DNA of 31,527 nt from JAQVIJ01 sp041287365 (GCA_041287365.1 JBEULL010000028.1:1-31527); one strand, 5' to 3'. Shown: positions 12,747 to 22,064, counted from the stretch's first letter. Notes: generated by a model not told the origin, from the sequence alone. Made by a program: numbers and translations.

Positions 12747-14261
12747 ATGTACTATCAAAATATAAAAATTCTCATCCCACATGTGCTGTTTGAACAGCTA
12801 TCGCACATATCACAACAAGAAACAGAAAAATATACTTATATCAAATACAGCACAGAAAATGAATTGATAAATAAAATCACAAAAGATCATTACGATTCGA
12901 TAATCATAGCTCAATCGTTATTAGGAATAAATATACATGAAATATATCAAAAAATTACTAAAATTCTTGCAGAAGATACGATTTTAATATTTCTTACAAA
13001 TGACTCACGAGAAAAAATAGATATTACAATACAACACAACACTCCTGTAAGAAAATTCTTTGTTTTTACTGAACAAATCAATGGCATAAACCTTTTGGAG
13101 ATAATAAAGGCAATACAAAATCTCAAAGGAGCCAAGGATCAATACGTAAATTTTATAAATATATTCAATGAAATAACAGACCAAGTAAAAATTACTTCTC
13201 AACAGTTGCATACAGGAATCTTTAATTTCAGGGCATATTTCGAAGAACTATTGTTAAAAATCTTGAAAACAGACAATAAAATAGAAAAACCTGAAATAAT
13301 ATTGACAAGAATAGCCATAGAAGAAAAAAATCCGAAATGGTATATCTATCAATACAAAGACAACAAACTGGAAAGAAACACACTAAATATGACATTAATT
13401 CCAAAAATATCAGATAGCAATATAAGACTATTTCACTGCAATGGAGAAGAAGTCAAACAACAATTCAAATTCTTTAGTCAAAAACTTTATGAAGCGGCTC
13501 CAGAAATAGATATTCGGAATATGACAGCATATTTAAGCAACAGAATATCAATTTTCTGTATAAATTATGGCAGAGAAACAGGAAGGCTCGATGCCCTGTC
13601 CTTGAAGCTATTTGCAGTGGAAGTTTTATTATTGCAGGATATTATTCAACAATTCAAGGAAGTGGATGACCTTGCTATAGAGACAGTAAAATCATTGGCA
13701 ATTACATCGGAGGTCAATGACGAAGATGCCGGGCAACATATGCACAGATTTGGACTATATTGCAAATTTATAGCTGAACATTATGGCATGGCAGCCAATG
13801 ATATTAGAACGATTCAGCTTCAATCACAATTACACGATGTGGGAAAGATTTATATTCCTCAATCCATTCTTCGCAAAATAAGCCCCTTGACGTCAGAGGA
13901 ATGGGAAATAGTTAAGATGCATACGATTCACGGCGCTCGCATCATCGGCGATCATCCCCGTATGAAAATGGCCAAGAACATAGCCCTCACACACCACGAA
14001 CGCTGGAACGGCACAGGCTACCCGCATGGCCTGCATGGAGAGGAAATCCCTCTCGAGGGCCGCATAGCCGCCCTGGCCGACACCTATGACACCCTGCGCA
14101 TGAAACGTTCCTACAAGGATGCCTACGACCATGCCACTGCCTGCCGTATCATTCTGGAGGGAGATGAGCGCTCCACCCCTGACGCCTTCGACCCCGACCT
14201 GCTTTTGATATTCAGGCAGTTTCACTGGCAGTTCAACGACATATTTGAAGCAAATCCGTAG
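12747..14261 (+). CDS. HD-GYP domain protein with degenerate receiver-like N terminus
   Basis: A 504-residue protein. The C-terminal 170 residues form an HD-GYP domain: LHDVGKIYIP (His363-Asp364), HTIHGARIIGDHP, then HHERWNGTGYPHGLHGEEIP (Gly424-Tyr-Pro) and ALADTYDTL. HD-GYP proteins hydrolyse c-di-GMP or related dinucleotides. The first 120 residues alternate strand and helix like a response-regulator receiver, but SIIIAQSLLG stands where the phospho-accepting aspartate should end strand 3, so phosphorylation looks lost. The middle (about 130-330) is unrecognised. The start at 12747 is set by GGAG six bases upstream; the frame runs further up to 12573 without support. Base composition changes abruptly from very AT-rich to balanced near 13900. 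Confidence 0.82.
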   Translation: MYYQNIKILIPHVLFEQLSHISQQETEKYTYIKYSTENELINKITKDHYDSIIIAQSLLGINIHEIYQKITKILAEDTILIFLTNDSREKIDITIQHNTPVRKFFVFTEQINGINLLEIIKAIQNLKGAKDQYVNFINIFNEITDQVKITSQQLHTGIFNFRAYFEELLLKILKTDNKIEKPEIILTRIAIEEKNPKWYIYQYKDNKLERNTLNMTLIPKISDSNIRLFHCNGEEVKQQFKFFSQKLYEAAPEIDIRNMTAYLSNRISIFCINYGRETGRLDALSLKLFAVEVLLLQDIIQQFKEVDDLAIETVKSLAITSEVNDEDAGQHMHRFGLYCKFIAEHYGMAANDIRTIQLQSQLHDVGKIYIPQSILRKISPLTSEEWEIVKMHTIHGARIIGDHPRMKMAKNIALTHHERWNGTGYPHGLHGEEIPLEGRIAALADTYDTLRMKRSYKDAYDHATACRIILEGDERSTPDAFDPDLLLIFRQFHWQFNDIFEANP

Positions 14262-14340
14262 AACGCGCCGTTCATATCGTACTTTCCAATTTCTGCAAAA
14301 TATGGTAACTAACCCTTAAAAATCATTGCAAGGAGCCATC

Positions 14341-15231
14341 ATGAACCTCAAAATACTATTCACTCTCTGTTCCGCGCTGTCTGTTTCTCTGCTTTTGGCA
14401 GGTTGCGAAGGCCAGATGCCTTCCAAAAAGACCGAAGCGCCTAAAGATAAAAAGACGGTGGAACAAGCCAATCCACCAGGCAAACCTGCAAGTTCGGAAC
14501 CAACTATCACAGGCAAGATCAAAGAGACCATGAACAGCGCAGGCTATACCTATGTGCTTCTGGAAAAAGACGGTGTTCAGACCTGGGCTGCGCTGCCTGA
14601 AACACAGGTACAAACAGGTCAGGAAATCACCATCTATTCCGGTATGGAGATGAAAAACTTCAAAAGCAACACACTGAACCGCACCTTCGACAGCATCATC
14701 TTCTCTTCGGGTATCGCCGGTGCTGCGTCAGACAAAAAGCCCACACAGTCCGGCAGTCTGGACATAAAGCCGAGTGCACCAGGTGCTGCCGAAGTCGCCA
14801 CAACTCCACCTGCATTCGGCGTCCAAAAAACGGAAAAGACTCCCGAGCAGATGGCTATGGAGGCCCACTCAACGGCCAAACGCATCGATCCTCTCAAATT
14901 TCTTGGTAAAAAGATCGACAAGGCCGCCGGAGAAAACAGCTATGTCATAGCCGACATGCATGCAAAGGCAAAGGAACTGGCAGGCAAAACCGTGCAGGTC
15001 AAAGGTATGGTCACCAAGGTATCTTCCGGCATAATGGGTAAAAACTGGGTGCACATACAGGACGGCAGCGGCGCACAGGATGCCCAGAACTTCGACATGA
15101 CTGTCACTACGCAGGCTCAACCCAAGGAAGGAGATATCGTAACCTTCGAGGGCGTACTGGCCGCTGACAAGGATTTCGGCGCAGGCTATCGCTATGATGT
15201 CATTATAGAGGATGCCAAACTTAAACAATAA
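14341..15231 (+). CDS. Lipoprotein with two OB-fold-like domains
   Basis: A 296-residue protein. The signal peptide MNLKILFTLCSALSVSLLLA ends at a lipobox with Cys22. A first domain (about residues 52-123) reads ITGKIKETMNSAGYTYVLLE and ends NRTFDSIIFSSG; after a proline-rich linker a second (about 184-296) holds GKTVQVKGMVTKVSSGIMGK followed by NWVHIQDGSG and DKDFGAGYRYDVIIEDA. Both resemble OB-fold (tRNA-anti/NrfJ-like) modules found in envelope proteins of anaerobes; the function is not known. AAGGAG lies five bases before the ATG at 14341. It precedes the FKBP and mqn genes by four bases, so it leads that operon. Confidence 0.75.
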   Translation: MNLKILFTLCSALSVSLLLAGCEGQMPSKKTEAPKDKKTVEQANPPGKPASSEPTITGKIKETMNSAGYTYVLLEKDGVQTWAALPETQVQTGQEITIYSGMEMKNFKSNTLNRTFDSIIFSSGIAGAASDKKPTQSGSLDIKPSAPGAAEVATTPPAFGVQKTEKTPEQMAMEAHSTAKRIDPLKFLGKKIDKAAGENSYVIADMHAKAKELAGKTVQVKGMVTKVSSGIMGKNWVHIQDGSGAQDAQNFDMTVTTQAQPKEGDIVTFEGVLAADKDFGAGYRYDVIIEDAKLKQ

Positions 15232-15235
15232 CACC

Positions 15236-15709
15236 ATGTCAATGTCAGAAAAACACACCATTCGAGTGGATTTCGGCTTTGAAGTGGTAATTGAATACCA
15301 GATTCGCTTAAAAAACGGAAAGGTAGTGGATTCATCCGAAAAATCCGGCGGGCCAGTGCGGCTCATCTGCGGCAACGGCGATTTCCCCAGGCCTGTTGAG
15401 GAAGGAATCGTGGGCATGAAACCAGGAGACATAAAAGTCATACCCGTACCACCTCAATACACTTACGGTCTTTACGACCCCAAACAGGTGGTGTTGGTGG
15501 CAGCGGAACGGATATACGAAGAGATTGCCGTGGGCAAAATAGTCAAGGCCCCCGATGAATTCGGGCTGAAAAGACCTGCTGTAATCAAAAGATTCTGGGA
15601 GGGTGCAGTTCTTCTGGACTTCAATCACCCCCTTGCAGGCCAGACCATGCTCTTCGAGGTCAAAATTCGGGATATCGACCCGAATCCCGAAAAAAAGGAG
15701 CAAAATTGA
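15236..15709 (+). CDS. SlyD-like FKBP peptidyl-prolyl isomerase
   Basis: A 157-residue protein. FKBP segments VVIEYQIRLKNGKVVDSS and GNGDFPRPVEEGIVGMKPGD flank the SlyD-type insert domain (about residues 75-125), which returns to the FKBP fold at LLDFNHPLAGQTMLFEVKI. There is no cysteine- or histidine-rich metal tail, unlike the paralogue at 1298. It starts four bases after the lipoprotein stop without a clear ribosome site, so it is probably translated by coupling; ATG 15242 is an alternative. Its stop overlaps the TTG start of mqnE. A cytoplasmic folding helper for the radical-SAM enzymes next door is conceivable but only inferred from position. Confidence 0.82.
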   Translation: MSMSEKHTIRVDFGFEVVIEYQIRLKNGKVVDSSEKSGGPVRLICGNGDFPRPVEEGIVGMKPGDIKVIPVPPQYTYGLYDPKQVVLVAAERIYEEIAVGKIVKAPDEFGLKRPAVIKRFWEGAVLLDFNHPLAGQTMLFEVKIRDIDPNPEKKEQN

Positions 15710-16791
15710 ACACCATTCTAAAACAGGCAGATCTACATGACATATACGAAAAAATAGAGGCAGGGGAACGCCTTTCGGCAGAGGATGCGGAACGCCTTTA
15801 CTCCTCCCGTTTCCTTCCGCTCATCGGCTGGCTTGCCACTTTGGTAAGAGAACGCATAAACGGCAAAAAAGCCTGGTATATCTACAATCAGCACATCAAT
15901 TACTCGAATATCTGCACGAATCTCTGTAAGTTCTGCGCATTCGGCAAGGAAAAAGGTGACCCGCTTTCCTATGAGATGTCCATCGAAGAAATAGTGAGCC
16001 GCATTAGAGAACGCAAGGCAGAACCTATCACAGAGGTGCACATCGTGGGTGGTTTACACCCCGACCTGCCTTACGATTATTATCTGAAGATGCTCAGGGC
16101 CATAAAACGTGAAAGACCCGAAATACACATTCAGGCATTCACCTGCGTGGAGATCGCGCACATAGCCAAAATCGGCGGGAAAAGCATTGAAGAAACCCTG
16201 AAAGACCTGGTGAATGCAGGTCTTGGCTCCATTCCAGGCGGAGGGGCGGAGGTCTTCAGCCCTCGCATTCGTGAGCGCCTCTGCCCCAGCAAATTGTCTG
16301 GCAAGGACTGGATAGATATAGCCAAGACCGCTCATAAAATGGGCATTCACACCAACGCCACCATGCTCTACGGCCACATAGAAACCATTCAAGAACGCAT
16401 CGAACACCTCATAGCCTTAAGAGAGGCGCAGGACGAGACAAACGGCTTTCTGTGCTTCATCCCCCTGGCCTTTCACTCCAAAAATACTCAATTGGAAGGC
16501 ATCTCGCAGACAGACGGAGTGGACGACCTCAAGACCATAGCTATCTCCAGGCTCATGCTGGACAACTTTCCTCACATCAAGGCTTACTGGGTGATGCTCG
16601 GCCAGAAAGTCGCCCAGATAGCCCTTTCCTTCGGTGCAGACGACCTGGACGGCACCATTCTCGAGGAAAAGATCACTCACATGGCAGGGGCCGAAACATC
16701 ACAGGCCATGAGCAAGGCGGAGATTCAGCGGCTCATTCGAAACGCCGGTTTCGAACCGAAAGAACGAGACACCCTCTATAATCCTGTATGA
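15706..16791 (+). CDS. mqnE: Aminofutalosine synthase (radical SAM)
   Basis: A 361-residue enzyme that joins SAM-derived adenosyl radical to the MqnA product to make 6-amino-6-deoxyfutalosine, an early step of futalosine-type menaquinone synthesis. The radical-SAM cysteines are in NICTNLCKFCAF (Cys70, Cys74, Cys77). HIVGGLHPDLPYDYYLKML, SIPGGGAEVFSPRIRERLCP and ATMLYGHIETIQERIEHL are hallmarks shared by MqnE and MqnC; the KEKGDPLSYEM segment and mqnC next door favour MqnE here. The start is TTG with AAGGAG five bases upstream. The start overlaps the FKBP stop and the end overlaps mqnC (ATGA). Confidence 0.93.
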   Translation: MNTILKQADLHDIYEKIEAGERLSAEDAERLYSSRFLPLIGWLATLVRERINGKKAWYIYNQHINYSNICTNLCKFCAFGKEKGDPLSYEMSIEEIVSRIRERKAEPITEVHIVGGLHPDLPYDYYLKMLRAIKRERPEIHIQAFTCVEIAHIAKIGGKSIEETLKDLVNAGLGSIPGGGAEVFSPRIRERLCPSKLSGKDWIDIAKTAHKMGIHTNATMLYGHIETIQERIEHLIALREAQDETNGFLCFIPLAFHSKNTQLEGISQTDGVDDLKTIAISRLMLDNFPHIKAYWVMLGQKVAQIALSFGADDLDGTILEEKITHMAGAETSQAMSKAEIQRLIRNAGFEPKERDTLYNPV

Positions 16792-17870
16792 GCTTCACTG
16801 TCACTCGACTCATTCATAATGCCTTGAACCAACGTCTTTCTCTTGAAGAGGCCGTTTTTCTCTATGAAAATGCAGGACTTACCACTCTTGGAAGCGCCGC
16901 CCACGCCAAGCGCCTGGCCCTGCACTCGAAACCCATCGTAACCTATATCATCGACCGCAACATCAATTACACCAACATCTGCGTCTCAGGCTGCAAGTTC
17001 TGCGCATATTATGCCGCTGCCAATGCGGAAACCGAAGGCAATGTCAAGCAAAAACCGTTTCTGTTGTCCAGAGAGGAACTGGCTCAAAAGATTAGCGAGA
17101 CCATAGCCCTGCAAGGCAGACAGATACTGCTTCAAGGCGGCTTACATCCCGATCTTCCACTGGAATATTACGAGGACATGCTCTCGTTTATAAAAATGGA
17201 ATTCCCTGAGATTCACTGTCACGCCTTCTCGCCTCCGGAGATCATTCATTTTGCAAAACTGTCCGGTCTCGATATAAAAACCGTACTGCAACGCCTCATT
17301 GCAGCTGGGCTCGACTCCATTCCAGGCGGCGGAGCCGAGATTCTGGTGAACCGAGTGAGAGAACGCATCGCACCTCGCAAGGCCACAGCCGAAGAATGGC
17401 TGGACGTTATGGAAATCGCGCACAATCTGGGACTCAAGACCACTGCCACCATGATGTTTGGACACATAGAGACCATTGAAGAACGCATAGAACACCTAAT
17501 GCGCATTCGAGAACTACAGGACAGGACCGGTGGCTTTACGGCCTTTATCCCCTGGCCATTTCAGCCGCAAAATACCGCGTTAAGTGTGCAACCTGCCACA
17601 GCGGACGAATATCTACGCACTCTGGCGATTTCCCGCCTGTTTTTGGACAATATTCCCAACATTCAGGCGTCCTGGGTGACTCAAGGTCCAAAGATGGCGC
17701 AGATATCTCTGTTTTTTGGTGCCAACGATTTTGGAAGCACCATGATAGAGGAAAATGTAGTGGCAGCTGCAGGTGTGAGCCACAGGCTTTCAGAAGAAGA
17801 GATACGAAGACTCATCAGCAACGCCGGTTTTGAACCCAGGCGCAGACGCATGAATTATACGCTGTTATGA
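16788..17870 (+). CDS. mqnC: Cyclic dehypoxanthinyl futalosine synthase (radical SAM)
   Basis: A 360-residue radical-SAM enzyme that cyclises dehypoxanthine futalosine in the menaquinone pathway. Cluster cysteines lie in NICVSGCKFCAY (Cys65, Cys69, Cys72). Other MqnC features are QGGLHPDLPLEYYEDML, SIPGGGAEILVNRVRERIAP and FTAFIPWPFQPQNT. It is a clear paralogue of mqnE next to it. ATGA overlaps join it to mqnE before and mqnX after. Confidence 0.94.
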   Translation: MSFTVTRLIHNALNQRLSLEEAVFLYENAGLTTLGSAAHAKRLALHSKPIVTYIIDRNINYTNICVSGCKFCAYYAAANAETEGNVKQKPFLLSREELAQKISETIALQGRQILLQGGLHPDLPLEYYEDMLSFIKMEFPEIHCHAFSPPEIIHFAKLSGLDIKTVLQRLIAAGLDSIPGGGAEILVNRVRERIAPRKATAEEWLDVMEIAHNLGLKTTATMMFGHIETIEERIEHLMRIRELQDRTGGFTAFIPWPFQPQNTALSVQPATADEYLRTLAISRLFLDNIPNIQASWVTQGPKMAQISLFFGANDFGSTMIEENVVAAAGVSHRLSEEEIRRLISNAGFEPRRRRMNYTLL

Positions 17871-19165
17871 GCGGCCTTGTCATTCACCGAGCCAAATGGG
17901 TGGTACCAGTCACATCCTCCGTCATTGAAGATGGAGCAGTGGCGGTATTTCACGACAAAATAGCAGACGTGGGCAGGACTCAGGACATCCTCACTCGCTT
18001 TCATGGAAAAATCATAGACCACGACTCGGCAATACTCTGCCCTGGCCTTGTCAATTGTCATACACATCTTGAACTGTCCGGTCTTCACATGCGGCTTTCT
18101 CCCACGAGTTCCTTTAGTCGCTGGGTCACAAACATGCTGGAGGCCAAAGAAAATCTATCTGAACAGGATGAGGAAAACGCCGTTAAAAATGCAATTTCCG
18201 GCCTCAAAAATGAAGGCGTTATAGCCATAGGCGATATAGGCAACAGCACCATTGCGGCCGCCATGCTGGCTGAAAGCCACTCCATTGACATCTGCGTGTT
18301 TTTCCAAGAGATTATCTGCCTTAAAAGACAGGATGCACCGGATCTGAACGCTATGGATATGGGCATGAAGAACCTGGAACACGACGGATTTCTTGCTACC
18401 ATTGCACCCCATGCCTGTTATTCCGTGTTTCCCGAACTCCTCAGGGCAATCAAAGGGCTCTGCAATGGGCGCAAGCGTCCGTTTTCCATACACGCCGCCG
18501 AGTCCGAAGAAGAGATTACCTTTCTCGCCTCAGGCACTGGGCCGATGCGGACATTTCTCGAAAAAAAAGGCAAATGGCCACTGGAATTTCATATACCCAA
18601 AACCTCGCCCATACGCCATCTGCACCACCTGGGGGTCTTGGACGCCAATACCATCTGCGTGCACTGTGTGCATATAGACGACAACGACCTGAATCTTCTG
18701 GCATCGTCAAGGGCCACCGCCTGTCTGTGCCCAAGAAGCAATCTGTTTCTGGGTTCAGGCATTCCACCGGCAGCTGCATTGGTCTCCAGAGGTGTTCCCA
18801 TTGCTCTGGGCACCGACAGCCTGGCCAGCAACGACAAGCTGTCTATATTTGCCGAGATGTCCTCTCTGGCCAGACTCACTCCTGAAATGCCGAGCGAAAC
18901 CATCTTTCGAGCCGCCACGCTTGGCGGGGCAAAGGCCCTTAAACTCAGCGATAGAATCGGCTCATTGGAACCGGAAAAGAAGGCGGATTTTCTCTTGATA
19001 CGCACGGAAAACTGCAAAACCGCTCAGGAAGTCTATGATTTTCTGATACACTATACGCCCAGCGATACAGGCAAGGAGACCATGCAATGGGTATCACCCA
19101 TTCTGAATCCGCAAGAAAGAGCAAACGGCCTCTTACGAGCAAGCTCTGGCGCATCATTTGAATGA
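17867..19165 (+). CDS. mqnX: Aminofutalosine deaminase (amidohydrolase family)
   Basis: A 432-residue metal-dependent amidohydrolase. The metal-binding N-terminal motif is CPGLVNCHTHLEL (His65, His67), followed by SIHAAESEEE, CVHCVHID and LGTDSLASND, which provide the remaining histidines and the aspartate. The surrounding mqnE, mqnC and mqnA genes point to the MqnX role, deaminating aminofutalosine to futalosine; alone it would only be called an adenosine/SAH deaminase-like amidohydrolase. This route then needs the hydrolase MqnB, which is not in the window. Confidence 0.85.
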   Translation: MSGLVIHRAKWVVPVTSSVIEDGAVAVFHDKIADVGRTQDILTRFHGKIIDHDSAILCPGLVNCHTHLELSGLHMRLSPTSSFSRWVTNMLEAKENLSEQDEENAVKNAISGLKNEGVIAIGDIGNSTIAAAMLAESHSIDICVFFQEIICLKRQDAPDLNAMDMGMKNLEHDGFLATIAPHACYSVFPELLRAIKGLCNGRKRPFSIHAAESEEEITFLASGTGPMRTFLEKKGKWPLEFHIPKTSPIRHLHHLGVLDANTICVHCVHIDDNDLNLLASSRATACLCPRSNLFLGSGIPPAAALVSRGVPIALGTDSLASNDKLSIFAEMSSLARLTPEMPSETIFRAATLGGAKALKLSDRIGSLEPEKKADFLLIRTENCKTAQEVYDFLIHYTPSDTGKETMQWVSPILNPQERANGLLRASSGASFE

Positions 19166-20025
19166 ATATGTCAAAGAAACAAATTCTGAAGGTAGGCATA
19201 GTAAATTTCATAAATACCTCAGGCATATATGTGCCCTGGCAGGACATGGAGTCAGAGAGGAGAAACGCTGTAGCCCCATGGCAGGTGATAGAAGGCCCTC
19301 CCAGTCTGCTCAATCGTCTGCTGAAGGCGAACGAAATAGATGTGGGGCTCATCTCCTCTTATGCCTACGGCCTGGACATTCAGAACTACTTCATGCTTCC
19401 AAATCTTGGCATAAGCGCGGTGGGGGCCGTTGGAAGCGTATTTCTCATCACACGCAAGGCCTATGGACTGCATGAAATGGCGGACAAACGCATTCTGCTC
19501 ACCTCACAGTCGGCCACATCCGTCAATCTGCTGCGACTGATACTGGAAAGATTTTATCAGGTCATACCCCGTTATGAATGCGGTAATTTTACAGACTTTG
19601 AGGCGGACATCGGCTTTGACGGATATCTGGCCATAGGAGATGAGGCATTGCAGCTCAAAAAACACCGCCCTGACCTATATTTTTTCGATCTGGCCGAGAT
19701 ATGGATGGAAAAGACCGGTCTCCCTTTCGTATTTGCGGTCTGGGCGGTGCGCAGCAATACATGGGAACGGATGCCGGATGCCGTTCGGGCACTGCACCAC
19801 CACATTCTGACCTGTTACCGAAACGGTCTGCGGGAACTGGAACAGATCAGCGCTCGCGTGGCCTCCAGGGCTGAACTGACCGCCAGAGAGTGCCTGAATT
19901 ACCTGAGAGGTATTCACCTGCACTTCGACTCCGCACACATGCAGGCCTTGACCGGCTTTTTTCAACTGCTGCATGAATCCTTTGACTATCCATTTGTTCC
20001 AGACCTGCATATTATTCAGATATAA
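19162..20025 (+). CDS. mqnA: Chorismate dehydratase
   Basis: A 287-residue protein of the periplasmic-binding-protein-like MqnA/MqnD fold. It converts chorismate to 3-enolpyruvyl-benzoate, the entry step of the futalosine pathway. Recognisable stretches are LKVGIVNFINTSGIYVPW, NEIDVGLISSYAYGLD, VGSVFLITRK and TGLPFVFAVWAV. The ATG overlaps the mqnX stop (ATGA); ATG 19168 is an alternative start. Confidence 0.9.
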   Translation: MNMSKKQILKVGIVNFINTSGIYVPWQDMESERRNAVAPWQVIEGPPSLLNRLLKANEIDVGLISSYAYGLDIQNYFMLPNLGISAVGAVGSVFLITRKAYGLHEMADKRILLTSQSATSVNLLRLILERFYQVIPRYECGNFTDFEADIGFDGYLAIGDEALQLKKHRPDLYFFDLAEIWMEKTGLPFVFAVWAVRSNTWERMPDAVRALHHHILTCYRNGLRELEQISARVASRAELTARECLNYLRGIHLHFDSAHMQALTGFFQLLHESFDYPFVPDLHIIQI

Positions 20026-20028
20026 ATC

Positions 20029-20736
20029 ATGTTCAAACACCAAAAAGAAAAAAAAGACTTCGTCCATAAGAAATTCAGCGCTGTTTCCGCAAAATATGAC
20101 CTCCTGAACTCCATTTTGAGCATGGGCATCGACCGTTTCTGGCGAAACAACACGGCGAAAGAGCTTGCAGAATGTACTGACGGCCTAATACTCGATCTCT
20201 GCGCAGGCACATTGCCCCTCTCCCGTGTACTGCATGACAGGCTCAGACACCCTGTGATCGCACTGGATTTCTGTTACGACATGCTGGCCTACGGACAGAA
20301 AAAATTGACACACAACGAACACAAGGCCATACTGCCCATATGCGGAGACGGCGAATCCCTGCCTTTCAAAAGCAACGTCTTCACAGGGGCCACCGTGGCC
20401 TTCGGCGTGCGAAACCTTGGCAATATCGAAAAAGGCATTGGCGAACTGTATCGAGTACTGAAGCCAAGTGGTAAGCTGGCTATTTTGGAATTTTCAAGGC
20501 CTCAAAACCTGATTTTAGCCCCTTTTTATCGATTTTATCTGCACAAGATTCTGCCTGTGGCAGGAGGTGCGATATCCGGCGATAAAGCCGCCTACGTCTA
20601 TCTGGCAGAATCCATTGAGGCATTCATGACTCCCACAGCCTTGTGTGACCTGCTCAGAAAAAACGGTTTTCAGACTGTAAGTCACAGGCCCATGACTCTG
20701 GGCATAGTCACGCTTTATACGGCAATAAAGCCATGA
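20029..20736 (+). CDS. menG: Demethylmenaquinone methyltransferase (UbiE/MenG family)
   Basis: A 235-residue SAM-dependent C-methyltransferase that acts last in menaquinone synthesis at the membrane. SAM-binding motif LDLCAGTLPLSR, then FGVRNLGNIEKGIGELYRVL and GKLAILEFSRPQN, the UbiE/MenG signatures, with the N-terminal VSAKYDLLNSILSMGIDRFW. The usual DLACGTGD of motif I reads DLCAGTLP here. It begins three bases after mqnA and overlaps rnhA by ATGA. Confidence 0.93.
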   Translation: MFKHQKEKKDFVHKKFSAVSAKYDLLNSILSMGIDRFWRNNTAKELAECTDGLILDLCAGTLPLSRVLHDRLRHPVIALDFCYDMLAYGQKKLTHNEHKAILPICGDGESLPFKSNVFTGATVAFGVRNLGNIEKGIGELYRVLKPSGKLAILEFSRPQNLILAPFYRFYLHKILPVAGGAISGDKAAYVYLAESIEAFMTPTALCDLLRKNGFQTVSHRPMTLGIVTLYTAIKP

Positions 20737-21284
20737 GTCACGAAACAGACAACTCTAACATTCTCATCTATGCAGACGGCGCTTGTTCAGGAAATCCAGG
20801 CCCGGGCGGCTGGGGAGTGGTTCTGAAGTGGAAAGACCACGAAAAAAGACTTTGTGGCTGGACTCGACGCACCACCAACAACCGAATGGAACTACTGGCC
20901 GTCATTCGCGGGCTTGAGGCCATCAAGACAGACAACATACCAATTCTCATCACCACCGACTCGCAATACGTAATGACCGGACTGACTCAATGGATGCCTC
21001 GATGGAAGCAAAACGGTTGGAAAACCACACAAAAGACCGCCGTAAAAAACAGTGACCTCTGGCAGAGACTGGACGCCCTGTGTCAAAGATTCTCGCCTCG
21101 ATGGCAATGGGTCAAGGGCCATGACGGCCATAAGGAAAACGAGATGGCAGACCGGCTGGCCCGTGAAACCATACAAAAAGGGCTGGCAGGTGAGCTGCCG
21201 GAGGATAAAATAGGTGATATCGATTCTAAAAACCAGTCTGTCGCCGAAGGGGTGCTCAGCAAAATTTCAAACCAACCGAGCTAA
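20733..21284 (+). CDS. rnhA: Ribonuclease HI
   Basis: A 183-residue protein that cleaves RNA in RNA-DNA hybrids. The catalytic residues are all visible: Asp15 in YADGACSGNPGPGGWG, Glu53 in NRMELLAVIRGLEA, Asp76 in TTDSQYV, and Asp140 in ENEMADRLARE; His130 (KGHDGHKENE) is also kept. The last 35 residues are a tail beyond E. coli RNase HI (155). It overlaps menG by four bases and is followed two bases later by aat, so it rides at the end of the menaquinone operon. Confidence 0.95.
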   Translation: MSHETDNSNILIYADGACSGNPGPGGWGVVLKWKDHEKRLCGWTRRTTNNRMELLAVIRGLEAIKTDNIPILITTDSQYVMTGLTQWMPRWKQNGWKTTQKTAVKNSDLWQRLDALCQRFSPRWQWVKGHDGHKENEMADRLARETIQKGLAGELPEDKIGDIDSKNQSVAEGVLSKISNQPS

Positions 21285-21286
21285 AA

Positions 21287-22003
21287 GTGTCCGTATTCCT
21301 CTTAAATCAAGAAATCAACTTTCCACCACCTGAATTAGCCGATGCCACCGGCCTTCTGGCCATAGGCGGGGATTTGAGATTCGAACGCCTGATTCTGGCC
21401 TATGTAAACGGCATATTCCCATGGTATAATGCAGACGAGCCCATTTTGTGGTGGTCGCCAAATCCAAGACTTGTGCTGTTTCCTGCTGAATTACATGTAT
21501 CCAAAAGGCTTAAACGCACTTTGCGTGCAAACCGATTTCAAATCACATTTGATGCAGCCTTTGAACAGACCATAAGGGCATGTGGAGAGAGCAGACTTGC
21601 CAAAGGAGAAGACACCTGGCTCAATGAGGACATGATACAGGCCTACATAACACTACACCAAATGGGAATCGCCCATTCCGTTGAGGCATGGTTTCAAAAC
21701 GAATTGGCAGGAGGGCTTTATGGTGTTGCCATAGGCCAAGTCTTTTATGGAGAATCCATGTGGACAAAGGTAACAGACGCCTCCAAGACAGCCTTCGTCA
21801 CACTGGTGCAAAGGTTGATGAAATGGGATTTCCAATTGATAGACTGCCAGGTTACAACCACCCATCTCTTGTCATTCGGAGCTAAAGAGATACCCCGCAG
21901 CCTTTTCCTAAAGCTTTTACATAAATATGTCCGCCTTCGAAATACAGCACCAATTGGGTGTTGGATGAATGAAACAGTGCAGCCTATCGATATGTCCGCT
22001 TAA
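21287..22003 (+). CDS. aat: Leucyl/phenylalanyl-tRNA-protein transferase
   Basis: A 238-residue enzyme that adds Leu or Phe to N-terminal Arg/Lys of proteins, marking them for ClpS/ClpAP. Signatures are FPPPELADATGLLAIGGDL, YVNGIFPWYNADEPILWWSP and GGLYGVAIGQVFYGESMW. The usual ESMFS reads ESMWT, a mild change. The start is GTG at 21287 with a poor ribosome site two bases after the rnhA stop, so coupling is likely. Confidence 0.94.
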   Translation: MSVFLLNQEINFPPPELADATGLLAIGGDLRFERLILAYVNGIFPWYNADEPILWWSPNPRLVLFPAELHVSKRLKRTLRANRFQITFDAAFEQTIRACGESRLAKGEDTWLNEDMIQAYITLHQMGIAHSVEAWFQNELAGGLYGVAIGQVFYGESMWTKVTDASKTAFVTLVQRLMKWDFQLIDCQVTTTHLLSFGAKEIPRSLFLKLLHKYVRLRNTAPIGCWMNETVQPIDMSA

Positions 22004-22064
22004 CTCACATTTCTTGCTTGCAATACCTATTAATACAGCGTAATTTTAATGTAAAGTAAATTTC

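Noticed and set aside
14261..14273. GAACG-CGC-CGTTC hairpin as the terminator of the HD-GYP gene
   Set aside because: The stem is only five pairs with no U-run; too weak to call.
22004..22064. Sigma-70 promoter TTGCAA-17-TAATTT before mshE
   Set aside because: The -10 matches consensus at only three of six positions and nothing else supports it.
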